Assembly (NCBI RefSeq): GCF_030588185.1
Contig: NZ_JAOSID010000004.1
Coordinates: forward strand, 1-48,927
Direction of reading: 5' to 3'
From: Candidatus Phytoplasma melaleucae
GTDB lineage: Bacteria > Bacillota_I > Bacilli_A > Acholeplasmatales > Acholeplasmataceae
Length of the DNA stretch: 48,927 nt
Shown here: positions 27,368 through 36,656 of the stretch, one piece after another
How the letters are laid out: each line of letters opens with the position of its first letter
How positions within the stretch are numbered: the first letter of the stretch is position 1
The notes under the pieces: model-generated
Told to the model about the DNA's origin: nothing
The model's input: the letters and a program-made list of their open reading frames with translations, nothing else
Databases searched by the model: none
Program-made: the position numbers and the translations under genes

Positions 27368-27519
27368 TATAACCTCAAAGCTTCAACTTAATATTATTTT
27401 TAAACTTTAATAAATTAAATATTTATTTAGTTTATTAAAAGAATATCTAATATAAAAATAAAGTTTTTTTATGTTATTTTAGATTCATGTTGGTTGGTTT
27501 AAGCTAAAATATATTATAC

Positions 27520-27548
27520 ATTATACCAAAATATTGTTCTTCTGACTA
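27520..27548 (-). promoter_or_regulatory. promoter upstream of acpP
   Basis: On the minus strand TAGTCA (27548-27543; four of six with TTGACA) is followed after 17 bp by a perfect TATAAT (27525-27520). It lies in the 268-bp gap between degV and acpP, so acpP and leuS can be transcribed apart from degV. No other feature was seen in this gap. Confidence 0.5.
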
Positions 27549-27635
27549 ACCATAAATATTGTCACAATAATCTTGTAGATATAATTAGAAATCAGATAGA
27601 TACTTTTATTTTATAACACAAACCAAGTATAAAAT

Positions 27636-28496
27636 TTATATTTTATTTAAGTAAAAACCAAAACCTTCGGATCCTATATGAATAACAAAAATAGAAGAAA
27701 TTTCTCCAAAGATAGAAACTTTGATGTCAGAATCATTTAACGCATTAATTTCCCTTTGAAGTTCCTTGGCCATTGTATCATCATTTACATAAACAATTTT
27801 TACTTCTATTTGGTTTTTTGTTTGTTTTAATTGTGTTATAACATGTAATAAAAATTGAAAACAATTCTTCCAACTTCGAACATTTTTTTTCACAAAAATA
27901 GTTCCTTGGTTCAATTTTAAAATAGTCTTGATTTTTAATAACACACTACCAAGAAAATATTTAAATCTACTAATTCTTTTAGCAGACGCTAAAAAATTCA
28001 AATCATTTAAAGAAAAAAAAATGCTTCCATTTTTTTGCTCTTGTTTTACTTTGGCGAAAATTTCTGGATAATTTAAATCGCTATGATAAATATAATAATG
28101 AATCCGAGATAAAGTAAAAAACATACCAGGGCCAATGTTTTCGGTGTCGATAACTGTTATATTTGCGTTATTCAACATTTGTTGGGCTTTTTGAGCACTA
28201 TTAAAAGTAGCACTGAATTTCTGAGTTAAAGTCAAACAAACTACATGTTCATAGCCTAGCTCAAATTGTTTCTTAAAAGCCTCTATAAACAAATAAGGAT
28301 TAGGATGACTAGTAGTAATCTTATGACCTTTTTTTAAGCATGTTAATAATTCCTGATTATTTATATTTCCGTCATCATAAACTTTATCATTTAAAATGAT
28401 TGTTAAGGGGACAATAGACATATCAGGAAAAAGATTTTGATCAAATGTTTTACCTATAGTTGAATCAACTACAATACCTAATTTTCTTTTTTTCAT
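27636..28496 (-). CDS. degV: DegV-family fatty-acid-binding protein (FakB-like)
   Basis: DegV proteins bind a fatty acid and, as FakB, present it to the kinase FakA. Seen here: VDSTIG near the start, the TSxP loop as ITTSHPNP (Thr61/Thr62, Ser63), LTQKFSATFNSAQKA with Ser95, and RISRFKYFLGSVLLKIKTILKLNQG, all in family order. Length 286 aa. ATG 28496 has GGAGGA 10 nt upstream. Closely linked to acpP, which fits a role in using imported fatty acids. Cognate FakA is not in this window. Confidence 0.88.
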   Translation of the reverse strand: MKKRKLGIVVDSTIGKTFDQNLFPDMSIVPLTIILNDKVYDDGNINNQELLTCLKKGHKITTSHPNPYLFIEAFKKQFELGYEHVVCLTLTQKFSATFNSAQKAQQMLNNANITVIDTENIGPGMFFTLSRIHYYIYHSDLNYPEIFAKVKQEQKNGSIFFSLNDLNFLASAKRISRFKYFLGSVLLKIKTILKLNQGTIFVKKNVRSWKNCFQFLLHVITQLKQTKNQIEVKIVYVNDDTMAKELQREINALNDSDIKVSIFGEISSIFVIHIGSEGFGFYLNKI

Positions 28497-28569
28497 ATAA
28501 AAAAATCCTCCTTCCTTTTATAACAAAAAAACAGATAAATATAAGTGTAAACGAAAATATAAAATTCTA

Positions 28570-29346
28570 TTATCCCATAAACATAGCTAAATATTCTTGA
28601 ATTTTATTTTTATCGTTAACTTTCAACATAATGCTCTCTATAGCAATTGAAATATCACCTGTCTCTTCTGACACAACAATAGTCATGCTATCAGTATTTT
28701 CGCTAATTCCTAAAGCAGCGCGATGTCTGGACCCTGCAGTTTTTTCAAAACGATGATTATTAGATAACATAAAATAAGCTCCAGCTGACAAAATTTTATT
28801 TCCTCTAATAATAACAGCTCCGTCATGTAAAGGAGTATTAGGCATAAAGATATTTATTAATAGTTCTTTGGAAACATTAGCGTCAATAGAAATAGATTTT
28901 TGGGCAAATTGTTCTAAAGTATTATATTTTTCAATAGTAATTAAAGAACCAATTTTTTTTTGCGACATTGTCATAATAGCTTCTAAAATATGACTTTGAG
29001 TATTCTTACTGCCCATAATTATCATATTTTTCTTATGCCAAAATTTACAAAAACCTTGTAAATGAAATCTTAGATAAGGAGCTTTAATAATAATAGGAGC
29101 AATCAAAATAAAATTTAATAAAACAGCATAAATATTAACATCTTGTAAAAATTGATGGATAATCACTGAATGCAAACATTCTGTTATGAATTTTCTCAAA
29201 TAAAATATTAGAATAATACCAAAAAGAAAACAATAAATAATTTTAATTAATTCATATTTACTGAAAAAAATACATAAAGAAATATAAAAAATAATTCCAA
29301 ATAAAAGCAAATATAAGAATACTTTTCCTAAATAAGAAATAAACAT
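28570..29346 (-). CDS. cdaA: diadenylate cyclase (c-di-AMP synthase)
   Basis: Makes the second messenger c-di-AMP from ATP at the membrane. Two to three hydrophobic segments occupy the N-terminal third; the DisA_N catalytic domain has PLHDGAVII (DGA) and GSRHRAALG (RHR). The longest frame starts at a GTG at 29382, but AAGGTG lies 10 nt before ATG 29346, giving 258 aa. It lies 44 bp after the MgtA-type ATPase, probably in one operon. The CdaR and GlmM partners of Bacillus are not adjacent. Confidence 0.93.
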   Translation of the reverse strand: MFISYLGKVFLYLLLFGIIFYISLCIFFSKYELIKIIYCFLFGIILIFYLRKFITECLHSVIIHQFLQDVNIYAVLLNFILIAPIIIKAPYLRFHLQGFCKFWHKKNMIIMGSKNTQSHILEAIMTMSQKKIGSLITIEKYNTLEQFAQKSISIDANVSKELLINIFMPNTPLHDGAVIIRGNKILSAGAYFMLSNNHRFEKTAGSRHRAALGISENTDSMTIVVSEETGDISIAIESIMLKVNDKNKIQEYLAMFMG

Positions 29347-29390
29347 AAATGAATGCACCTTCTTATAGCAGAACTGAAACACGCCTTATT

Positions 29391-32057
29391 TTATAATAAA
29401 TCTTTTTTTTTGTAAATAAAAAGGTTTTTAATTATTGACAAACAACCTAAATAAATGATTAAAAATAGAAATAATAAAACAGTATATTGAACATTCGCAA
29501 AGGGATTTTGAAAATATAATACTTTAGATAAAACATCAATAAAAGGTGTTAAAGTTGCAAAAAATCCACCTATTAAAGGCAAAAAAAACATAATTACAGA
29601 ATGTTCAAAATTTTTAAGAAAATTATTAGTTTTTAAATAATAAATAGTTAAAATTTGTGTCCAAATAGAAAAAATAAACCAACTAGTTTGAAATAAATTC
29701 ACTTGTGCGGGGAGATAATTATCAAAAGCAAGACTGCCGTTTTGAATAAACAAAGCTAAACAAAATAAAATATCAAAGATAAAAGTTACTATACCAAATA
29801 AAATCATAAAAAATATAATATTTCTAAAATTCCAAGAACGAGGTTTACTTAAATAATCTACATCCACATAATCATAAGGCAATACTAAACAAGACAAATC
29901 ATAAATAAGATTTAGAAATAAAATTTGTATAGGCCTTAAAGGAACAAAAGGGAGACACAAAGAAGCTAATAAAATACTTAAAATATTACCAAAATTGGCG
30001 GATAATGTAAACTTGATATATTTTAACATATTAATATAAGTTTTTCTGCCTTCTATTACTCCATCTTTTAAAACTTTTAAATCTTTTTCCAAAAGAATAA
30101 TATCAGATGATTCTTTTGCAACATCTGCTGCTGAATCAACAGATATGGCTAGATTAGACATTTTCATAGCGGGAGCATCATTAATACCATCGCCCATAAA
30201 ACCTACTATATTCCCTTTGTCTCGAAATACTTTAATAATTCTAGCTTTTTGTTCGGGGTGTAATTTAGCGAAAATATCGATATTCAATGCTTTTTGATAT
30301 AAAGTATTATCATCCATTTTATTTATATCTGATCCTAGTAAACATTCTTGATTTATAAAATTAACTTTATGAGCAATAATTTTTGATACAATTTTGTTAT
30401 CGCCTGTTAGAATTTTCACATTTACATTATATTTCTTTAAAGAAATAATTGCTTCTAAAGCGCTTTTTTTCGGAGGATCCAATAAAGTTAAAAAACCAAG
30501 CATAATCATATTAGACTCTATATTTTTATCATAAACACCATTGTAAATAATTTTTTTATAGGCAACACCAATCACACGAAAACCTTTTCGGTTATAATAT
30601 GAAGTTTTATCTAAAATTTTTTGTTTATTAATTTGAAGTATTTGAGATGTATCATCCTTAACATCAGTAATTTCCATATAAGAACAAATATTTAATATTT
30701 CTTCAATAGCACCTTTACTAATGATGATTTTACATTTAGGAACATTATCAGTAATAATTACAGTCATAACTCTTCTTTTAAAATCAAAAGGAATTTCATC
30801 AATTTTAGTAAATAATTTTTCTATATTAGAAAAAAAAAGATTATCTTGTTTTATTTGATTTATTTTCTCTATTATGGCAATATCAATAAAACTTTTTAAC
30901 CCATTTTGAAAAAAACTATTGAGATAAGCATATTTTAAAACTTTGTCACTCTTTACATTTTGTACGTCTAAAAAATTTTCAACAAAAATTTTATCTTCTG
31001 TCAAAGTCCCTGTTTTATCAGTAAATAAAATATTCATGGCACCAAAATCTTGAATAGAATATAAATTTTTAACAATTACTTTTTGTTTAGATAAAACAGA
31101 AACGCCTCTTAAAAAAGACGTAGTAACTATCAAAGGTAACATTTCTGGTGTAATACCTAAAACAACACTTAAAGAAAAAGATAAAACATTCCAAAAATCA
31201 AATTCATGACCAGATTTAAGTAAATTTAAGAAAAAAATTAAAGGAAATACAATAAACATACAAGTGCTTAATATTCTGGCAATAGAGTTAATTCCTTGTT
31301 GTGGTATAGAAATAGATTTATCACAACAAATTTTTTGATTAATTTTGCCTAAATAAGTACTATTCCCCACTAATACAACAATACCTTTAGCATACCCAGA
31401 AATAACCGTAGTACCCATAAAAACAAGTCTTCTATCTTCTAAAACATTAGAATATTTTTTCGAACAAAAAGAATCTTTTTCAACTGCATCAGATTCGCCA
31501 GTAAAAGTAGTTTCTTTAACAAAAAAATCTTTAGTTTCGAATAATTTGATATCTGCTGGAATAACATCTCCTGCAGATAAGTGGACAATGTCCCCAATAA
31601 CAATTTCTTCTAAAGGAATTCTACAAATTTGGCCTAATCTTTTAACAGTAGCTGTTGTTTGTACAATTTTTTTAAGTTTTTCAAATACATTAGAAAATTT
31701 TGCGTCCTGAATAAAATGCATAACGTTTGAAATAGCTAGAATACATAATACAACAACGAAAGTGGAATAATCTGGACCGTCTGTTTTTGCAAAATAAATA
31801 TCCTTACAAAAAGAAAAGCTAATTAAGAATAGTAAAATAATATTAAAAGGATTAAATAAAATTTTAATTATCTTTTTAAAATAAGAATTTTTTTTTTTAG
31901 AAAAAACGTTTAACCCATAAGTTTTTCTTCTTTGTGATACTTCTTCGAAAGACAAACCTTCTAAACTAGTTTGAAAAGTAAGAAGATTTTCCTCTGGACT
32001 TTGAATGCTAATCTTCCCTAAATAAAAAAAGTTGTTAAAAAAATTCTTATCAAACAA
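29391..32057 (-). CDS. mgtA: P-type cation-transporting ATPase, MgtA-like
   Basis: An 888-aa P-type ATPase, closest in layout to Mg2+ importers of the P3B class. Actuator motif TFTGESDAV, phosphorylation site FTDKTGTLTED near residue 350, nucleotide-binding region with KGAIEE, hinge MGDGINDAPAMK, and about ten membrane segments including the C-terminal set. There is no ATG near the start; TTG 32057 with AAAGGT 9 nt upstream is the likely initiator. A TATAAT box lies about 40 bp upstream (32100-32095, minus strand). Substrate by family: Mg2+ import is most likely, not proven. Confidence 0.88.
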   Translation of the reverse strand: MFDKNFFNNFFYLGKISIQSPEENLLTFQTSLEGLSFEEVSQRRKTYGLNVFSKKKNSYFKKIIKILFNPFNIILLFLISFSFCKDIYFAKTDGPDYSTFVVVLCILAISNVMHFIQDAKFSNVFEKLKKIVQTTATVKRLGQICRIPLEEIVIGDIVHLSAGDVIPADIKLFETKDFFVKETTFTGESDAVEKDSFCSKKYSNVLEDRRLVFMGTTVISGYAKGIVVLVGNSTYLGKINQKICCDKSISIPQQGINSIARILSTCMFIVFPLIFFLNLLKSGHEFDFWNVLSFSLSVVLGITPEMLPLIVTTSFLRGVSVLSKQKVIVKNLYSIQDFGAMNILFTDKTGTLTEDKIFVENFLDVQNVKSDKVLKYAYLNSFFQNGLKSFIDIAIIEKINQIKQDNLFFSNIEKLFTKIDEIPFDFKRRVMTVIITDNVPKCKIIISKGAIEEILNICSYMEITDVKDDTSQILQINKQKILDKTSYYNRKGFRVIGVAYKKIIYNGVYDKNIESNMIMLGFLTLLDPPKKSALEAIISLKKYNVNVKILTGDNKIVSKIIAHKVNFINQECLLGSDINKMDDNTLYQKALNIDIFAKLHPEQKARIIKVFRDKGNIVGFMGDGINDAPAMKMSNLAISVDSAADVAKESSDIILLEKDLKVLKDGVIEGRKTYINMLKYIKFTLSANFGNILSILLASLCLPFVPLRPIQILFLNLIYDLSCLVLPYDYVDVDYLSKPRSWNFRNIIFFMILFGIVTFIFDILFCLALFIQNGSLAFDNYLPAQVNLFQTSWFIFSIWTQILTIYYLKTNNFLKNFEHSVIMFFLPLIGGFFATLTPFIDVLSKVLYFQNPFANVQYTVLLFLFLIIYLGCLSIIKNLFIYKKKDLL

Positions 32058-32094
32058 ATTTATTATACCTTTATGCCTCTTTTCAAAATACTAC

Positions 32095-32100
32095 ATTATA
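32095..32100 (-). promoter_or_regulatory. -10 element upstream of mgtA
   Basis: A perfect TATAAT on the minus strand, 38 bp before the TTG start of mgtA. The hexamer 17 bp upstream (TTATGA) is a poor -35 match. The remaining part of the 214-bp gap up to rpsD shows only AT-rich sequence. Confidence 0.35.
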
Positions 32101-32271
32101 AAACTAATCCAATAAAGTCATAATACAAAAAATAATTTAACTTAAAATTATAAAATCACATTCGACAAACAAGAAAAAAGTATAAATTAAAAAATATTTA
32201 AAAAAATAATATCATTTAAGCAATAATGAATCATAATAAATAAACTGTAAAAATTGACTAATATGCTTATC

Positions 32272-32877
32272 TTATCTATTGTAAAATTCTACAATTAAAT
32301 TCTCATTGATATCAGTTAAGAATTCATGTCTATATGGATGTCTAACATAAGTGCCTACTAGAGAGTTTTTATCCAAGGAAACATATTGTACTTTGTCATT
32401 TTTGCGACTATTTAAAGATTCCTTAACAATAATTAATTCTTTAGACTTATTTTTTAAAGTAATTTTTTGTCCTGGAACTACTTGATAGGAAGCAACATCT
32501 ACTTTGTTACCATCTACTAAAATGTGCCCATGAGAAATTAATTGTCTCGCCTGTGATATAGTTCTAGCGAAATCTAAAAGGTTCACAATTCTATCTAAAC
32601 GAGATTCCAGTAACATGAGAAAAATTTCTCCGTGTGTCCCTTTTAATTTAGCAGCGTTATAAAAAATCTTTTTAAATTGTTTTTCAGAAACACAATAAGT
32701 AAAACGTACTTTCTGTTTTTCTTGTAATTGAAGCCCGTAATCACTTAACTTATTTTTTCGTTTTTTATGTTTATGAACATGTTTACTTTCTTTATTTAAT
32801 AATTCCTTTCCCGTTTGAGACAAAGAATAATTAAGACGACGTGAAATCTTCCAAGTAGGGCCTATATAACGTGACAT
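32272..32877 (-). CDS. rpsD: 30S ribosomal protein S4
   Basis: Primary 16S rRNA binder. MSRYIGPTWKISRRLNYSLSQTGKEL, then LLESRLDRIVNLLDFARTISQARQLISHGHILVDG (S4 domain) and RHPYRHEFLTDINENLIVEFYNR, fit S4 (201 aa). It stands alone, away from the alpha operon, as in Bacillus, where S4 represses its own mRNA. ATG 32877 has AAGGAG about 12 nt upstream. Confidence 0.97.
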   Translation of the reverse strand: MSRYIGPTWKISRRLNYSLSQTGKELLNKESKHVHKHKKRKNKLSDYGLQLQEKQKVRFTYCVSEKQFKKIFYNAAKLKGTHGEIFLMLLESRLDRIVNLLDFARTISQARQLISHGHILVDGNKVDVASYQVVPGQKITLKNKSKELIIVKESLNSRKNDKVQYVSLDKNSLVGTYVRHPYRHEFLTDINENLIVEFYNR

Positions 32878-32930
32878 AATGTCTAATCTCTCCTTATAAT
32901 TTTATTAACTACACACATACTAAAATCCAC

Positions 32931-32958
32931 TATATAACTAAAAAATATGAAATTTCAA
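32931..32958 (-). promoter_or_regulatory. possible promoter of rpsD
   Basis: Minus-strand TTGAAA (32958-32953), 16 bp, then TATATA (32936-32931), 54 bp before the rpsD start. It implies a leader of roughly 45-50 nt. Weak -10, so tentative. Confidence 0.35.
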
Positions 32959-33533
32959 TATATTCTAAACATATAAAGAATTACAGAGTTTAAAGTTAAT
33001 ATATAATACTTAAGCTAATATTCTTCGAACCAGATCTGTCTATTTGTGTTACTAATATTGAAAAACATCCGATAGCAAGTAACATCCCATTTAACTTTTA
33101 AGTTTTATAAGATCCGCATCACTAATTTATTCTAAGATAAAAACTAAAAATAGTCAAGTACATGGATTAGATATTTATATTATTAACTCAAATAGGTTAT
33201 CTCTGTATAGAATTTAATTCCATAACATTATTGAAATTAGATTATTTATATGATATAAATACCTAGTGTTTATTTATTTTACATTATCAGTATGTAAAAA
33301 AAGATTTTATAATGCAAATGCAAATCAATAAGTGTTTATACAAATTACAAAAATAGTGTTAATGCATTATTATAAGTCGAGAAGAATATTTCTAATGAAA
33401 ATGATTTCAGATAAATAAAAAAATTTTATTTCCATAAGCATTCCTTATGGAAGCTATTTTATTCTAACTATTATTAATTAAATTTAAAATGAATTAACTA
33501 AATTAATGGGAGGAATAAAGAGAGGCTAAAAAG
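32959..33533. other. gene-free divergent region between rpsD and adk
   Basis: Between divergent rpsD and adk lie 656 bp without a credible gene. Short frames such as 33313-33357 (about 14 codons) are not supported. Structures seen: a 7-bp stem TGTTACT (33047-33053) / AGTAACA (33078-33084) and a 9-bp hairpin before adk. I compared it by eye with SRP RNA, tmRNA and 6S RNA signatures and found none. It should hold the promoters of both genes and perhaps decayed sequence. Confidence 0.4.
33430..33452 (+). promoter_or_regulatory. 9-bp perfect hairpin in the adk leader
   Basis: TTCCATAAG (33430-33438) and CTTATGGAA (33444-33452) form a perfect stem with a 5-nt loop, 82 bp before the adk start. It is followed on the plus strand by GCTATTTTATT and on the minus strand by ATAAAATTTTTTT. 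It may be an attenuator, a terminator of antisense transcription, or a stabilising leader element. Confidence 0.4.
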
Positions 33534-34202
33534 ATGAATATAATATTAATTGGACCACCAGCTACTGGGAAAGGCACACAGGCTTTTGCTTTGTCTAAAT
33601 ATTTTAATATTCCTCATATTTCGACAGGAGATATATTTCGAGAACATTTACAATTAGAAACTAATTTAGGGAAATTGGCTAATTCTTACATAGAAAAAGG
33701 TTTATTAGTGCCAGATGAAATTACAAATGAAATGATAAAAGAATATTTATCGCCTGAAATTAAAAAAAATGGTTTTATTTTAGATGGGTTCCCTAGAAAT
33801 TTATTTCAAGCCAACTTTCTAGTTAAACTTTTTGAAGAAAAAAAAATTTCTCTAACCCAAGTTATCTATTTTAATTCTGATATTAATTTTTTACAAAATA
33901 GAATAATAGGTAGAAGAATATGTCCTAAGTGTGGAGAAATATATCATATTAAAACAAAAATACCTAAAATATTAGGTATTTGCGATAAAGATCAATCAGT
34001 TTTAATTCAAAGGAAAGACGATAATTTAAACACTTTTAATAAACGCCTGCTCATTTACCAAAAAGAAACATTTCCGTTAGTAGAATATTACAAAACAAAA
34101 AATAAGCTTATAGAAATCATAATAAATGATCCTGAAATGTCCATTAAAAATGTAACTGAAATACTCTTAAAAAAACTATCAAAACACAATTATAAGCTAT
34201 AA
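33534..34202 (+). CDS. adk: adenylate kinase, zinc-binding LID form
   Basis: Interconverts ATP, AMP and ADP. P-loop GPPATGKGT at residues 7-15, then HISTGDIFR and LDGFPRN with the AMP-binding Arg. The LID has C-x2-C-x16-C-x2-D (CPKC near 130-133, CDKD near 150-153), the zinc pattern of Gram-positive Adk. Length 222 aa. GAGAGG lies 8 nt before the ATG. It is the only clear plus-strand housekeeping gene of the window and is missing from its common place between secY and map. Confidence 0.96.
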   Translation: MNIILIGPPATGKGTQAFALSKYFNIPHISTGDIFREHLQLETNLGKLANSYIEKGLLVPDEITNEMIKEYLSPEIKKNGFILDGFPRNLFQANFLVKLFEEKKISLTQVIYFNSDINFLQNRIIGRRICPKCGEIYHIKTKIPKILGICDKDQSVLIQRKDDNLNTFNKRLLIYQKETFPLVEYYKTKNKLIEIIINDPEMSIKNVTEILLKKLSKHNYKL

Positions 34203-34229
34203 TAAACTACATATATTTTGTAATATTAG

Positions 34230-34262
34230 TTTTCAAATAAAATAAAATTTCCAATTTGAAAA
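34230..34262. terminator. bidirectional terminator between adk and a convergent gene
   Basis: TTTTCAAAT (34230-34238) and ATTTGAAAA (34254-34262) form a 9-bp perfect stem with a 15-nt loop. It lies 28 bp after the adk stop and 12 bp after the end of the convergent minus-strand gene. The T runs are part of the stem. Position favours a shared terminator. Confidence 0.5.
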
Positions 34263-34273
34263 TTCTTAAATTA

Positions 34274-34909
34274 TTAAGAAAAAATAATAAGAATTTGTTT
34301 TCTAACGAAAAAATACAAATGGGTAAGAGCCGCAGAAACTAAAAATAAAGTCAAAAACCTAAAATAAAGAAAAGGATGTAGAAATCTAGTTACAAAACGA
34401 TTTCGAAATAAAGATAAAAAACTACCATTATATTTCATAAAACAATCGAAAACAAAAAAATTGAACAAAGTATAAATAATAAAATGAACTACACATATAA
34501 AAGTTAATTTAATATAAACTCTCACAAAAGAAGTTTCATGAGTAAAAGACAATAATATAGGTAATACACCCCAACAAAAACCATAATTTAAACTTAATAA
34601 AGGATTATAAGAATATTGCGATTTTCTTAAAAAGAAACTAAAACATTCTGATAACCCTACTACTGTAAAAACTAAAAAATAATCATTACTAAACAAAGGA
34701 ATAACAAGGAAAGGAATAACTTTAATAAAATCAAATAGACCTAATCTCGCTAATAGCTTATAAACAAAAGAAGTTTTATAAAAAGATAATACTAAGGAAG
34801 AACTTAGCACTATAGATAAAGAAGACAAACAAGATAATAAAACAATTTGTTCTAATAAAGAAAAATTTAATTTTTTTTGCAAAATATCTAATTCTTGATT
34901 TTTTTTCAT
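34274..34909 (-). CDS. integral membrane protein, possible ECF-type S component
   Basis: I do not recognise this 211-aa protein with certainty. It has a short hydrophilic N-terminus and then about five to six hydrophobic segments. The pattern LSSLSIVLSSSLVL, then LGLFDFIKVIPFLVIPLF, then a later YNPLLSLNYGFCWGVLPIL loosely resembles ECF substrate-binding proteins (a helix, a conserved Arg/Phe-Ile-Pro stretch, a Pro/Gly-containing helix). If so it would use the EcfA1-A2-T core encoded at 5.3-8.0 kb. Start ATG 34909 has AAAAAGTTG upstream, a weak site. It is downstream of obg by 122 bp. Confidence 0.5.
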   Translation of the reverse strand: MKKNQELDILQKKLNFSLLEQIVLLSCLSSLSIVLSSSLVLSFYKTSFVYKLLARLGLFDFIKVIPFLVIPLFSNDYFLVFTVVGLSECFSFFLRKSQYSYNPLLSLNYGFCWGVLPILLSFTHETSFVRVYIKLTFICVVHFIIYTLFNFFVFDCFMKYNGSFLSLFRNRFVTRFLHPFLYFRFLTLFLVSAALTHLYFFVRKQILIIFS

Positions 34910-35031
34910 TTAACAACTTTTTAACAATCCTTCTGAATTTGAAATAAACAATTTTACTTATTTTGTTACATATAACTTTATTTTTTGTCATAAAGTTTTT
35001 TTACGTTTATATAGAAATAAATCAAACATTT

Positions 35032-36303
35032 TTAAAAAGTCTGATCATCTATAAACTCAAATAAATAGTCACAAATCTTCACTTGATCATTATATTTCAT
35101 ACCTTTTTTCTTTAGTTCTTCTTCCACGCCTATTTTTTTTAAAGTATAAGAAAATTTTTTAATAGATTCGTAATTATTCAAGTCTGTTCTATTAAATAAT
35201 TTTGTAATCAATTTGCCTGTAACTACGAAATAACCTTGATCATCTTTATAAATATAGAATTTTTGGTCTTCTTCTAAAGAAAAAAAATTGTGATTTATAG
35301 TATTTTCAATTTGTAAATATTTATCATTCCTTAAAAATTCAATTATTTTAAATTTTAAATACTTTAAATTGACTTTATTTATAACAGAAATAGGAATAAC
35401 ATCTGAACCCTTTAAATGTTTTTTGAAGTTTGATAAATTTGCTTTAGCGGTGGTCAAATCCATTTTATTAAGCACAATTATTTGAGGCTTATCTAATATT
35501 TTCGGATTATAAACTTGTAATTCTTGATTCAAATTCAAATAATCTTGATAAATATCATTATTTTCAGCACTACATATATGTACTAATAACTTGCATCTCT
35601 CAATATGTTTTAAAAAACTAATCCCCATACCACGTCCTAAAGAGGCATCTTTAATTAATCCCGGAATATCAGCCATAACAAAACTAAAATCTTTGTCAAA
35701 TACCATACCCAAAGAAGGTGTCAAAGTAGTAAAAGGATAAGAATCTATTTTTGGCTTGGCATTAGACAAAACTGAAATTAAAGAAGATTTTCCTACATTA
35801 GGCAACCCAATTAAACCTACATCAGCTAAAATTTTTAATTCCGTTTTAATTATTATATTTTCGCCTAAGTCTCCTTTCTCAGCAAAAGAAGGAGCTTTAT
35901 TTTTATAATTAGCCAAAGAATAATTACCTCTGCCGCCTCTGCCGCCTTTAGCAATAACTAATTGATCACCAGGCTTTAAAATTTCTCCGATAAATTTATT
36001 TTTTGGATGATCATAAACTATAACTCCTAAAGGTACTTTAATAAATAAATTGGGAGCTTTAGCTCCGTTTTTATTTTTATCTTGTCCATTAGATCCGTGA
36101 AAAGCTTTTATGGTTTTTTGATATTTCAAGGTTAGTAAAGTATTTTCATTTGAAGTACCAACGAAAATAACAGATCCACCGTCGCCTCCATTACCGCCTG
36201 AAGGTCCCCCATAAGGAACATATTTTTCTCTTCTAAAAGCAACTTTCCCATTTCCGCCATTACCAGCTTGAACCAAATTAATTGTTTCGTCTATAAAATT
36301 CAT
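35032..36303 (-). CDS. obg: GTPase ObgE/CgtA
   Basis: Essential GTPase for 50S assembly. The glycine-rich Obg fold (NGGNGKVAFRREKY, PSGGNGGDGGSV) occupies residues 1-158; the G domain has GLPNVGKSSL, DIPGLIKDAS and NKMDL; a C-terminal OCT domain follows (to residue 423). It stands directly after rpmA, the common rplU-rpmA-obg arrangement. ATG 36303 has only a GGGT-like weak ribosome-binding sequence. Confidence 0.96.
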   Translation of the reverse strand: MNFIDETINLVQAGNGGNGKVAFRREKYVPYGGPSGGNGGDGGSVIFVGTSNENTLLTLKYQKTIKAFHGSNGQDKNKNGAKAPNLFIKVPLGVIVYDHPKNKFIGEILKPGDQLVIAKGGRGGRGNYSLANYKNKAPSFAEKGDLGENIIIKTELKILADVGLIGLPNVGKSSLISVLSNAKPKIDSYPFTTLTPSLGMVFDKDFSFVMADIPGLIKDASLGRGMGISFLKHIERCKLLVHICSAENNDIYQDYLNLNQELQVYNPKILDKPQIIVLNKMDLTTAKANLSNFKKHLKGSDVIPISVINKVNLKYLKFKIIEFLRNDKYLQIENTINHNFFSLEEDQKFYIYKDDQGYFVVTGKLITKLFNRTDLNNYESIKKFSYTLKKIGVEEELKKKGMKYNDQVKICDYLFEFIDDQTF

Positions 36304-36353
36304 TTTATATTCAACCCGTGATCAATTTATAATTTAAAATAATTAATTCTTGA

Positions 36354-36641
36354 TTAAGAAGAATAGACAGATACTTGTTTTTTAGTTTTTTTATTTTTTC
36401 TTTTTGTTTCATATCTCACAATACCATTAATAAGCGTAAATAAAGTATCATCCTTACCAATACCTACATTATGACCAGGGATAATTCTAGTACCTCTTTG
36501 GCGATAAATAATAGAACCTGCGCGAGCATACTGCCCATCTGATAATTTAGCTCCTAAAGACTTAGAATGCGAATCACGTCCATTACGAGTGGAACTAACA
36601 CCTTTTTTAGTAGCAAATAAATAAATATTTAACTTTAACAC
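36354..36641 (-). CDS. rpmA: 50S ribosomal protein L27 with cleavable N-terminus
   Basis: L27 by [22 protein letters not shown] and [25 protein letters not shown] (95 aa). The N-terminal [10 protein letters not shown] before TKKG corresponds to the Firmicute extension (MLxLxLQxFA) that the protease Prp removes to expose the L27 tail in the peptidyl-transferase centre. Prp is encoded just upstream. The start is GTG 36641, with GGATGG upstream. Confidence 0.95.
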   Translation of the reverse strand: MLKLNIYLFATKKGVSSTRNGRDSHSKSLGAKLSDGQYARAGSIIYRQRGTRIIPGHNVGIGKDDTLFTLINGIVRYETKRKNKKTKKQVSVYSS

Positions 36642-36656
36642 AATAGAAATACCATC

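Noticed and set aside
33047-33084. 7-bp stem in the rpsD-adk gap as a riboswitch or SRP RNA
   Set aside because: No conserved SRP, tmRNA, purine or c-di-nucleotide riboswitch core could be seen; only one short stem with a large loop.
34776-34991. Minus-strand frame of 71 codons at the start of the 34.3-34.9 kb membrane gene
   Set aside because: It overlaps the start of the longer frame in another phase and is basic and low in complexity; the longer frame is better supported.
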